A DNA stretch of 26,758 nucleotides from DASPJR01 sp035628505 (GTDB lineage Bacteria > Planctomycetota > SZUA-567 > H5-PLA8): assembly GCA_035628505.1 (NCBI GenBank), contig DASPJR010000021.1:1-26758 (forward strand), written 5' to 3'. A program made the position numbers and the translations under genes. Shown here piece after piece: positions 13,809 through 21,882 of the stretch. The notes under the pieces were generated by a model, which was not told the DNA's origin, did not search any database, and saw only the letters and a list, made by a program, of their open reading frames with translations. How positions within the stretch are numbered: the stretch's first letter is position 1; every line of letters starts with the position of its first letter.

Positions 13809-16097
13809 CTATTCTTTCTTCTCGTCAGCCAATCCCAGCAGGCTTGCCAGAGCCTGCTTGCCGTCTTCTTTCTGGGCGGCCGGGGGCGCCGAGGGCTTCT
13901 GCGGGCTGGGCGTATCGTCCGGACGCGCCGTGCCCACTGCTTCGGGTAGCGACGTGAGGCCCTGCTTGACCTTTTCCATGAGATCTTCGAAAAGCGTGCG
14001 CATGCCTGCCTCACGCGCAGCCATTTTCAGCTCCTCGACGGTCGCCTTCTTGTTAATCATCCCACGCAAATTGTCCGAATTCTTGAGCAGCTCATGCGTG
14101 CCCAGACGTCCCTTGTAGCCCGTGTTGTTGCACTTTTCACAGCCAATAGGGCGCATGATTTTCTTAACCGGGTGGCCGTCGAGCGCGCGCTCGAGCAGCT
14201 TGCGTTCTTCGGGAGTCGGATCTGCCGGCTGCTTGCAGCTGCAGAGGCGCCGCAGCAGTCGCTGCGCGCAGATCGTCACGAGGCATGTCGAAATCATGAA
14301 CGGCTCAATGCCCATTTCATCAAAGCGCGTGATCGTCGAAGGCGCATCGTTGGTATGCAGCGTCGAGAAGAGCACGTGGCCGGTGAGCGCCGCTTCGATT
14401 GCGATTTCCGCCGTTTCCGTATCGCGGATTTCGCCCACGAGGATCATGTCCGGGTCCTGGCGCAGGTAGCAGCGCAGCGCCGCCGCGAAGGTCAGGCCGA
14501 TCTGCTTCTGCATCTGCATCTGATTGAGGCCAGGCAGCGTGTATTCGATGGGGTCTTCGGCCGTCGAGATGTTCCATTCCGGCGAATTGATTTCATTCAG
14601 CGCAGCGTAAAGGGTCATCGATTTTCCCGAACCGGTTGGCCCACAGTGCAGGATCATTCCGTAGGGCACCTGGATCAGGTCGCGGTACATCGCGAGGTTG
14701 TAGTCGCTGAAGCCGAGCTTATCGAGCGGCAGCGTGGACTTTGTCTTGTCGAGAATACGCGCGCAGACTTTTTCGCCGTGGTTCATCGGCGCGGTGGATA
14801 CGCGCAGGTCGAGATCGAACTTCGGGTTGAATTTCTTGAACACGATGCGGCCGTCCTGCGGCAGGCGGCGCTCGGAAATGTTCAGGTCGCTCATGATCTT
14901 GATGCGGCTGATCAGCGCGCGGTGCGCCTGCTTGGGGAACTCCATTTGTTCCTTCAGGATGCCGTCGATGCGGTAGCGTACGCGCACTTTATTTTCATAC
15001 GGCTCGATGTGAATGTCGCTCGCACCCTTGACGTAGGCATCTTCGATGATGCGGTTGCCGAGCTTCACGATGGGTGCCGAGTTTTCGTCGTCTTCAAATT
15101 CCTGCTGCGAGCCGCCTTCAGTGCCCGGCTCGCCGTACTCTTCCTTCACGGCATCGGCGACTTCCGCGACCTGCGAAGCTTCCGGAAAGACCTTCAGCAG
15201 GACTTCTTTGATGTCGCTTGCGGCCGCGACGACTTTTTCCGCTACCTTCATTCCGGTCACGATTTCAAAATCGCCAAGGCGCTGGAAATCGATGGGATTC
15301 GACAGCGCCACTTTAAGAGTGGTATCGCTGGTTTTCCGTAGCGGAAGAATCTGATAGCGCTTCAGCGTCTCTTCGCCGATCTGCTGGAGGAGTGGCACGT
15401 CCACTTCCGTCTTCCCGTCCAGTTCCATGAATTCGACTTTTGCCAGGCGCGCGACGTAGCTGGCCATTTCGCGGTCGGAAAACGGCGTGTTCGGGTCCTT
15501 GCATTTCTGGATGATTTTGGCCGAGTAGCTGGCCACGTCCTGCAGCAGGTATACGTCGTCCTGTGAGAACTGTGTGACCGTCTTGCTGTCGATGGACTTG
15601 TTGAGCACCTGGATACAGCCGACGACCTCCTTGCCAACCGTCAGCGGCACGGCAATCATCGAGCGCGTCACGAAGCCTGTATCTTTGTCGATCTGGTTGT
15701 AGAAACGAGGATCAAGACGCACGTCGGCGATAAAGGCGACTTCGTTATTCTTGATCACCTGGCCGACGACGCCCTGGTTCATCGGCAGCGTGAGCGCTTC
15801 CAGCTCTTCGGCTTTCTTCTCGAACAGTTTCTTTTTAACGTCGTCCAGACCGTAAAGGCTGGGGGAGTAGTAGACGTTCTGAAAACGGATGCGGTTGGTT
15901 GCTTTGTCGACGGTAAAAACCGTGATGGCCTGAGCGAAAAGCGTGTCTGCAATTTTTCGAATCGTGATGCCAAGGATGGTGTCCATGTCCTCGGGCGTGA
16001 TCGTCTTCTTCGTGGTGAGATTCCGCAGCAGCACATCCAGGATGCGCTTGGAATCCACGACGGAGCGGACGGTCCGCATTATGGTGGTCTGGCCCAT
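13809..16097 (-). CDS. pilB: GAF-domain PilB/GspE-type secretion/type IV pilus assembly ATPase
   Basis: PilB/GspE hexamers power pilus extension or type II secretion from the inner membrane. The 762-residue protein has an N-terminal GAF domain (about 28-185, with GVVGQVIKNNEVAFIADVRL and SMIAVPLTVGKEVVGCIQVL), a GspE N-domain (about 215-310), and the ATPase: VRYRIDGIL, Walker A GPTGSGKS (486-493), Asp box STAEDPIEY, Walker B LVGEIRDTETAEIAIEAALTG and His box LFSTLHTNDA. A tetracysteine zinc site (C-S-C near 619, C-E-K-C near 652) is PilB/GspE-typical. The C-terminal tail of about 60 residues is Pro/Lys-rich. ATG at 16097 has AGGAG (16106-16110) at the right spacing of eight; the GTG at 16103 is too close. 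The GAF domain may sense a small molecule such as a cyclic nucleotide (inference). No other pil genes are present. Confidence 0.9.
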   Translation of the reverse strand: MGQTTIMRTVRSVVDSKRILDVLLRNLTTKKTITPEDMDTILGITIRKIADTLFAQAITVFTVDKATNRIRFQNVYYSPSLYGLDDVKKKLFEKKAEELEALTLPMNQGVVGQVIKNNEVAFIADVRLDPRFYNQIDKDTGFVTRSMIAVPLTVGKEVVGCIQVLNKSIDSKTVTQFSQDDVYLLQDVASYSAKIIQKCKDPNTPFSDREMASYVARLAKVEFMELDGKTEVDVPLLQQIGEETLKRYQILPLRKTSDTTLKVALSNPIDFQRLGDFEIVTGMKVAEKVVAAASDIKEVLLKVFPEASQVAEVADAVKEEYGEPGTEGGSQQEFEDDENSAPIVKLGNRIIEDAYVKGASDIHIEPYENKVRVRYRIDGILKEQMEFPKQAHRALISRIKIMSDLNISERRLPQDGRIVFKKFNPKFDLDLRVSTAPMNHGEKVCARILDKTKSTLPLDKLGFSDYNLAMYRDLIQVPYGMILHCGPTGSGKSMTLYAALNEINSPEWNISTAEDPIEYTLPGLNQMQMQKQIGLTFAAALRCYLRQDPDMILVGEIRDTETAEIAIEAALTGHVLFSTLHTNDAPSTITRFDEMGIEPFMISTCLVTICAQRLLRRLCSCKQPADPTPEERKLLERALDGHPVKKIMRPIGCEKCNNTGYKGRLGTHELLKNSDNLRGMINKKATVEELKMAAREAGMRTLFEDLMEKVKQGLTSLPEAVGTARPDDTPSPQKPSAPPAAQKEDGKQALASLLGLADEKKE

Positions 16098-16272
16098 GCT
16101 CACGACTCCTTCGTTAATCGCCTTAACCTTAATTGCCGCGCTTGTTTATACTCACTGCGCACACGACGTGCAACGTGCCAAGCAGCGTGCGGCAGAGTTC
16201 GCAGTAATACACATCTGGGTATCGGCGCAACCCTCACCCTCCTGAATCCCTGTTCCCCCCAACGCCCACGTT

Positions 16273-16351
16273 TGTGGCGCGAACTTTAGTTCGCGAAATA
16301 GTGAGCGCATTCCGTTCCGCGAAGCCTTCGCGAGCTGAAGCTCGCGCCACA
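16273..16351. repeat. pair of inverted REP-like palindromes (TGTGGCGCGAACTTTAGTTCGCG type)
   Basis: Element one, 16273-16295, is TGTGG followed by the hairpin CGCGAACT/AGTTCGCG. Element two, 16329-16351, is the reverse complement of a near-identical sequence: CGCGAGCT/AGCTCGCG followed by CCACA. The two 23-base elements face each other across 33 bases, the arrangement of REPIN/BIME doublets in other bacteria. Confidence 0.75.
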
Positions 16352-16361
16352 TGTTGGGTGG

Positions 16362-16393
16362 CACGGCCCAACGGGCCGTGTCGCGCAGCGACA
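16362..16393. repeat. double hairpin repeat
   Basis: CACGGCCC (16362-16369) pairs with GGGCCGTG (16373-16380) around AAC; overlapping its end, TGTCGC (16379-16384) pairs with GCGACA (16388-16393) around GCA. Preceded by TTGGGTGG, this resembles a dispersed GC-rich intergenic element. Confidence 0.6.
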
Positions 16394-16481
16394 AGAAGCC
16401 TCGGATGAGACGTGCTCTGTCGATGCGTGCGGCCGAACAGGAACACGCGTCCGAACTGAGGCATCTTGTTCGCTCCGCGAA

Positions 16482-16498
16482 CCCAGCGTTGGGCTGGG
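16482..16498. repeat. CCCAGC/GCTGGG hairpin
   Basis: CCCAGC (16482-16487) pairs with GCTGGG (16493-16498), followed by CCACCC. With the GGGTGG at 16356-16361 this may be the inverted partner of the 16362-16393 element. Confidence 0.45.
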
Positions 16499-16723
16499 CC
16501 ACCCGCGCCTCGCGACGTGCTAATTTGCGAAAAAAGGTTTGGCTCGGCGGCGATAACTGCCGATTCCATTTCTGCAGTGTTCACCAGACCCAAGGGGGGG
16601 AGGGCAGAGATTGATGGCGCGCCAGATCACCGGCGCGCCGTCGCCTGCCCAATTCAGCTTCCAGCCTGCCTGCCCGACGCCCACTCTGATTGAAAAACAT
16701 CCATCCCGACTTAGAGTACCTGC

Positions 16724-19700
16724 ATGAACGGCCGTACCACCACGTCGCTCGACGAACTCACGTTGAAAGCTCCCGAATCGCTCAGTGACGCCGAGTGGCA
16801 GGCGCTTGGTTTTCGCAACACGGCTTCCGCCAAAGCTGGTTTCGCCTTTCTGCAACTACGCCCGGATCTTAAGCAGGCCCTCGAAGGCAAGGCGCCCTCT
16901 ATTCTGCGCGCGCTCGCCAGGAGCTGCGATCCCGACCAGGCATTCGGGAGCGCGCAGCGCTGGCTTGAAGCGGGTGGAGCGACGGCGACAGCGGACTGGG
17001 CCGATTCGGCGTTTCTGGATATCCTTTTTCAGCTTTTCGCCGCCACGCCGGCGCTCAGTGAATACTTCATTCGCTTTCCATCACGCGCCGGCGCGGTGAT
17101 CTGGCCCGTCGTGCGGCGGCAGGTCTCCGGCGGCATGTCCTGGCGGCGCGCGATCAACGAGAGTGTGGACGGCTGCGAAAATTACACGTCACAGCTCGCC
17201 GCGCTGCGGCGGATTCGGATCGAGTGCATGCTGCAGATCGCCGCGCTCGATCTCACGCTGCGCGTACCCATGCAGGATACCGTGCGTGCGCTGAGCGACC
17301 TGGCAGATGCGTGTATAGAAGGGGCTATTCGCATTTCAGCCGAGAGGCTCCGTCCGCGTTACGGAGCTATCCCGCCGAACGTCGAAACCGGAATACTGCA
17401 CCAGCCCAGCCCGACGATGCCGTTCGTGGTATTCGCATTGGGCAAGCTGGGCGGGCGCGAGCTGAATTACAGCTCGGACATTGACCTTGTTTTCGCTTAC
17501 GCCGGTGATGGTGAAACAATCGATTCGCAGCGACCGGTCGATTTCTTCACCTATTTCACGGCACTTGGCGAAGAGATCATTTCGGCTCTCGACAAGGTCA
17601 CCGAAGACGGCCGGGTGTACCGCGTCGATCTGCGGCTTCGTCCGCACGGTTCGGTCGGCGCGCTGGCCCAGACGATCGAACAGATGCAGAATTATTTTCA
17701 GTCCGAAGGGCGCACCTGGGAACGCCAGGCATGGCTGAAGGCTCGCGCGGTCGCGGGCGACGTCGCGCTCGGCCAGGCACTGCTGGGAAATCTGACCACG
17801 TTCATTTTCCGCAAATATCTGACGCTCGATTCAATCAGCGACATGCAGGCTCTTAAGCGGCAGATCGAACTGAGCGTGGCTCAGCGCGGCGAGAGCGAAG
17901 ATGAAGTGAAACTCGGGCGCGGCGGCATTCGCGACATCGAGTTCACCGTACAGTTCATGCAGCTGCTGCACGGCAGCGAACACCCAATCGTTCGCGGCGG
18001 AAATTCGATGAAAGCGCTTTACGACCTGCGGCGCGAGGGCCTGCTGCAGGATGCCGATGCCGAGCCGCTCGCCAGCGCGTACGTGTTTCTGCGCAGCGTC
18101 GAACACCGGCTGCAGCTGCACGGCGATCTGCAGGTTCATCGCCTGCCATCGGATCCGCTCACGCGCCGCCGCATCGCGCGCAGTCTGGGCTATCTGGATC
18201 AGCCTGGCGGAGCAAACCAGCCCGGCCTGAGCGCGCAGGAACTCTTTGAGCTGGATCGCCAGAAGCATACGTCTAAAACGCGCGAAATTTTCATGCGCCT
18301 GTTTGCCAATCTCTTCCGCGAGCAGACCGGACCCGACGGCAGGCTGTCGGAATTGCTGCTGGCCCCGCAGCCCGACGTTAAAAACATCGCGGAACTGATG
18401 GAGACGTTCGGCTTCTCGGAATCGGAGTCCTCGGCGCACGAGCTCGTCGCCATGGGCCGCGACAACCTGATTCTCACCTCGCCGTCCCAGACGCGAAAGT
18501 TCTTTGCGTCTGTCGCGCCGCGCCTGCTGCGGGAGCTCAGCGCAACCGGCGAACCGGAAGTGGCGCTCCGGCGCTTCTCGCGCATTGTCGGATCGCTCGG
18601 CGCGCGAGCTGTGTTCTTCCAGATGCTCAACGAAAACCCGTGGCTCATGAAAATGACGGTCGAGCTCGCGGCGTGGAGCGAGTACCTCACGGATATTCTC
18701 GTCGCCAACCCAGGACTGTTCGATGAACTGGTTGACGCGCTGCAGACGGGGCAATCCAAAAGCATGGCCGAGATGCTCGCGGAACTCGGCCGCATCACGC
18801 ATGGCGGCGACATCTCCGACACGCTGCGCGCGTACCGCTCGGGGGAATTGCTGCGCATCGGCGTGCGCGATTTGATTCACGATGCCAGCCTCGAGCAGAC
18901 GCAGGGGGAGCTCAGCGATTTGGCGGAGGCCATCCTCCGTACGCAACTGCAGCACAGCCTGCGCGCGCATGCCGAGCGGCGCGGAACGGTGAAGACGGAA
19001 GATGGAAAGCCCATCGGATTCGCCGTCCTGGCGCTTGGAAAATTCGGCGGCCGTGAAATGAATTACGGCTCGGATTTAGACGTCATCTTTTTTTACAGCG
19101 AAGAGGGCCAGACAGACGAGGGCATGCCGGCCGTCACCTATTTCACCGAGCTGGCGCAGGACATCACGCGTGCGACCGCCACGCCCACGCAGCTTGGTCT
19201 GCTTTACGAACTCGACGCGCGTTTGCGGCCCAATGGATCAAAGGGACCGCTCGCGCTGTCGCTGGAGTATTTTAAAAAGTACTGGAACGAAGGCCAGCTC
19301 GCCGACTGGGAGCGCCTGGCGCTCACGCGTGTGCGTGTCGTTGCCGGAGACGAAGGCGTCGGCGAGCGTGCGCTGCATCTGGTCCGCAGCGCCGTTTATT
19401 CGCCGCTGAAGGATACCAAGACTCTGGGACGCGAAGTTTCGAGCATGCGCCGGCGGCTGGAGGAAACGGCGGACAAGGACGACCTCAAGCGCGGCCGCGG
19501 CGGCATTATGGATATTGAGTTCATTGTCCAGTATCTGCAGCTGATCCACGGCCCCGCGTTTCCGCCGCTGCGGCATGCAAATACCGAGAACGGGTTGCGT
19601 GCGCTGATGAAATTTAAAAAGCTGAGCGCGGCTGATGCGACAACCCTTTTAAATGCTTACGAGTTCCTGCGGCGCATGGAAAACCGCGTGCGCATTGTCC

Positions 19701-19873
19701 ATGGACTCTCGGCGCACAATCTTCCAGACAAACCCGATGCGCTCCGCAAGCTCGCGCTTCGAGCCGGTTACAGCGACCAGGACGACTGGAAGGCTGAAGA
19801 CCTTCTGAAAAACGACTACGCCAACCACACGCAGCAGGTGCGGCAGATCTTCCAGCGCATTACCGGGAGCTGA
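16724..19873 (+). CDS. glnE: bifunctional glutamine synthetase adenylyltransferase/deadenylase
   Basis: GlnE adds and removes AMP on glutamine synthetase in response to PII and glutamine, controlling nitrogen assimilation. The 1049-residue protein is a tandem of two GlnE/PII-uridylyl units, each with a nucleotidyltransferase signature: GKLGGRELNYSSDIDLVF at residues 240-257 (deadenylase half) and GKFGGREMNYGSDLDVIF at 772-789 (adenylylase half). Each is followed by RVDLRLRPHGSVG or ELDARLRPNGSKG and by GRGGIRDIEFTVQ or GRGGIMDIEFIVQ. All metal-binding Asp residues are intact. It is about 100 residues longer than E. coli GlnE, mostly in linkers. The ATG at 16724 has only a weak Shine-Dalgarno. 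No glnA or glnB is in the window. Confidence 0.95.
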   Translation: MNGRTTTSLDELTLKAPESLSDAEWQALGFRNTASAKAGFAFLQLRPDLKQALEGKAPSILRALARSCDPDQAFGSAQRWLEAGGATATADWADSAFLDILFQLFAATPALSEYFIRFPSRAGAVIWPVVRRQVSGGMSWRRAINESVDGCENYTSQLAALRRIRIECMLQIAALDLTLRVPMQDTVRALSDLADACIEGAIRISAERLRPRYGAIPPNVETGILHQPSPTMPFVVFALGKLGGRELNYSSDIDLVFAYAGDGETIDSQRPVDFFTYFTALGEEIISALDKVTEDGRVYRVDLRLRPHGSVGALAQTIEQMQNYFQSEGRTWERQAWLKARAVAGDVALGQALLGNLTTFIFRKYLTLDSISDMQALKRQIELSVAQRGESEDEVKLGRGGIRDIEFTVQFMQLLHGSEHPIVRGGNSMKALYDLRREGLLQDADAEPLASAYVFLRSVEHRLQLHGDLQVHRLPSDPLTRRRIARSLGYLDQPGGANQPGLSAQELFELDRQKHTSKTREIFMRLFANLFREQTGPDGRLSELLLAPQPDVKNIAELMETFGFSESESSAHELVAMGRDNLILTSPSQTRKFFASVAPRLLRELSATGEPEVALRRFSRIVGSLGARAVFFQMLNENPWLMKMTVELAAWSEYLTDILVANPGLFDELVDALQTGQSKSMAEMLAELGRITHGGDISDTLRAYRSGELLRIGVRDLIHDASLEQTQGELSDLAEAILRTQLQHSLRAHAERRGTVKTEDGKPIGFAVLALGKFGGREMNYGSDLDVIFFYSEEGQTDEGMPAVTYFTELAQDITRATATPTQLGLLYELDARLRPNGSKGPLALSLEYFKKYWNEGQLADWERLALTRVRVVAGDEGVGERALHLVRSAVYSPLKDTKTLGREVSSMRRRLEETADKDDLKRGRGGIMDIEFIVQYLQLIHGPAFPPLRHANTENGLRALMKFKKLSAADATTLLNAYEFLRRMENRVRIVHGLSAHNLPDKPDALRKLALRAGYSDQDDWKAEDLLKNDYANHTQQVRQIFQRITGS

Positions 19874-19949
19874 TGCCGTAAAGAAGATGGTATTTCGCGC
19901 CGCCAGTGTAGACTCTTTCTAATTCAATTATTTAAGGAGGAGGCCGCCT

Positions 19950-20405
19950 ATGAGCACAACTCCGCCGGCACCGGGATCGAACCCGCCACAACGGACGGTC
20001 GGTCCGCTTTCGACCGCACGCCTGCAGCCGAAAATGACCACGACCGTTCACGCCGACAACATTGCCGTGGTGAGCATTCTCGAAAGCCGCATCCTGGACG
20101 AAAACAACATCAACGAGATCGGCCGGCAGCTCATGGACCTGGTCGTGAAGCGGTACATGATCAAGATGGTGATCGATCTTGGTGAAGTGAAGTATCTCTC
20201 CTCAGCTGTGCTGCGGCAGTTCATCGCGCTCTACAAAGCCATTAAGGCGGAGAAGGGCGATCTGAAGCTCTGCCGCGTCAACCCGGAAGTACGCGAAGTT
20301 TTCAAGATTACGCAGCTGGATAAAATGATTGAAATCAAAGACGATCTCGACAGCGCCATCAATGCATTCAAGAAAAAAGGCGGCTGGGGATTTCTGCAGC
20401 GCTGA
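19950..20405 (+). CDS. STAS-domain protein (anti-sigma factor antagonist-like)
   Basis: The 151-residue protein has a Pro/Thr-rich N-terminal 30 residues and then a STAS domain (about 31-145) like SpoIIAA/RsbV: AVVSILESRILDENNINEIG, VIDLGEVKYLSSAVLRQFI and LKLCRVNPEVREVFKITQLD. In the family, a Ser in the D-x-S-S-G-type loop is phosphorylated by an anti-sigma kinase; here Ser84/Ser85 (YLSSAVL) occupy this place. A strong ribosome-binding site AAGGAGG (19934-19940) sets the ATG. No cognate kinase or sigma factor is nearby, so the partner is unknown. Confidence 0.88.
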   Translation: MSTTPPAPGSNPPQRTVGPLSTARLQPKMTTTVHADNIAVVSILESRILDENNINEIGRQLMDLVVKRYMIKMVIDLGEVKYLSSAVLRQFIALYKAIKAEKGDLKLCRVNPEVREVFKITQLDKMIEIKDDLDSAINAFKKKGGWGFLQR

Positions 20406-20458
20406 AGTTGTTCTCCATCGCTTTACCGTAGCGAACTCACGCAGTAAACTTCCGCCCC

Positions 20459-21817
20459 ATGTCTGAAACGCTGACACAACCTGAACCGCCGCGGGTGCAG
20501 CCGCCCGCGCACTGGTGGAGCGGTCTTACGGGCCGGCAATGGCTGGTTTTGATCGTCGCCTACCTGGGGTGGGTTTTCGACATCATGGATGTCTACCTGC
20601 TCACGCTGGTTAAAGATCCCTGCATGACGGACCTGCTGGGCAAAGGCGCGACCAAAGAAGACGTTGCCACGTATAGTGGCCTGGCGCTTTCGCTGACGCT
20701 CATTGGCTGGTCCATCGGCGGACTCATCTTCGGCGTCGTTGCAGATCGCTGGGGCCGCTCGCGCACCATGGCGCTGACGATCATCATCTATTCCGTCTTC
20801 ACGGGGCTGGCCGGATTCGCTCAGAACTGGTGGCAGCTGTTCATTTTCCGCTTTATCGCTGCGCTGGGAATCGGCGGCGAATGGAGCGCGGGTGCATCGC
20901 TGATTGCCGAAGTCTTCCCGCTGCGCTCGCGTGCGGTTGCGGCGGGAATTCTGCAATCGGCCTCGGCTACAGGATTCTTCGCTGCGACGTTCCTCTGGCG
21001 AATCGTGGGCGGCTACTTCACGGGTCCGGACGCGTGGCGATATATGTTCTTTGCAGGCGCGATTCCGGCGCTCCTCGCCGTCGTGGTGCGCATGGGTGTT
21101 CATGAGCCCGAAACGTGGGTGGCGGCGAAGAAAAAGGGGAGCAACGATGTCGGCTCGCTTGGCGCAGTCTTCGGCGACCGTGAATTGCGCCGCCGTACGC
21201 TGCTCGGAACGGCGCTGGCGACGATCGGAATTTTTGCGTACTGGGGCACCACATATTGGGGCCCCGAATCACTGAAGGAAGTACTGGCGGGGCTCGGAAT
21301 TGATTCCAAGAGCGTTGAATTCAAAGATAAGATGTTCTGGGGCCTTCAGCTTTTTCACGTCGGTATCCTGACGGGCTTCCTGATTTATATTCCCATCACT
21401 GGAAAAGTCGGCCGCCGCTGGGCCTTCGGATTGTTCTATCTGGCCAGCGCCATCTCACTTCCGGTTGCCTTCCTGTTCGCCAAGACCTACGCGAGCTGGC
21501 TCGTGCTGTTCTTCATCGGTGGAATGTTTTCGAGCGGGATTTACAGCGGCTACACCATCTATTTCCCGGAGCTGTTCCCCACACGTGTTCGCGCCACGGG
21601 CGCGGGGTTCTGTTACAACGTCGGACGCGTCGTTGCTGCGCCGGGGCCATTCCTGGCTGGTATTCTGCTCGGCTGGTTTGGTACGCGTTCCGTGACCGGC
21701 GCGGTGATTGGCGCTGTGTACATTCTTGGCCTGCTGGTGATTCCATTCCTGCCTGAAACCCAGCACGTCAGGACTGACGTCGAAAATGACGATACTGCAA
21801 AGGCTGCTGCGCATTGA
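20459..21817 (+). CDS. MFS transporter (AAHS/SHS organic-acid or sugar-like)
   Basis: A 452-residue, 12-TM major facilitator. TM1 ends with GWVFDIMDVYLLTLV, whose spaced acidic residues resemble the D-x-x-D pattern of aromatic-acid and sialate/lactate H+ symporters. The loop between TM2 and TM3 has motif A (GVVADRWGRSRTM). RFIAALGIGGEWSAGASLIAE in TM4 and PELFPTRVRATGAGFCYNVGR in the second half are characteristic of that subfamily. The ATG at 20459 has no Shine-Dalgarno, so it may be leaderless or translationally coupled to the STAS gene 53 bases before. The substrate cannot be fixed; the acyl-activating operon starts 65 bases later on the same strand. Confidence 0.88.
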   Translation: MSETLTQPEPPRVQPPAHWWSGLTGRQWLVLIVAYLGWVFDIMDVYLLTLVKDPCMTDLLGKGATKEDVATYSGLALSLTLIGWSIGGLIFGVVADRWGRSRTMALTIIIYSVFTGLAGFAQNWWQLFIFRFIAALGIGGEWSAGASLIAEVFPLRSRAVAAGILQSASATGFFAATFLWRIVGGYFTGPDAWRYMFFAGAIPALLAVVVRMGVHEPETWVAAKKKGSNDVGSLGAVFGDRELRRRTLLGTALATIGIFAYWGTTYWGPESLKEVLAGLGIDSKSVEFKDKMFWGLQLFHVGILTGFLIYIPITGKVGRRWAFGLFYLASAISLPVAFLFAKTYASWLVLFFIGGMFSSGIYSGYTIYFPELFPTRVRATGAGFCYNVGRVVAAPGPFLAGILLGWFGTRSVTGAVIGAVYILGLLVIPFLPETQHVRTDVENDDTAKAAAH

Positions 21818-21882
21818 TGGACGTGCAGCGCTCTTGCATTTGAGCAAAACGCTGTCTGAACGAGAGGCAGCAGAGAGAGGAC

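Larger units (their letters stand above)
16098..16723. other. 626-base repeat-rich intergenic region between pilB and glnE
   Basis: Divergent promoters for pilB and glnE must lie here. No gene is supported: several short ORFs cross it but they translate palindromic repeats and have no ribosome-binding sites. Hairpin elements occupy 16273-16295, 16329-16351, 16362-16393 and 16482-16498. The rest shows no clear signal. Confidence 0.6.

Noticed and set aside
14094..15341. 415-codon plus-strand ORF
   Set aside because: Antisense to the PilB ATPase domain; an open frame due to GC-rich codon bias.
16152..16614. Short ORFs on both strands in the pilB-glnE spacer
   Set aside because: They read through palindromic repeats, have no ribosome-binding sites and overlap one another.
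17831..18970. 379-codon minus-strand ORF
   Set aside because: Antisense to glnE; no motif, and glnE is unambiguous.
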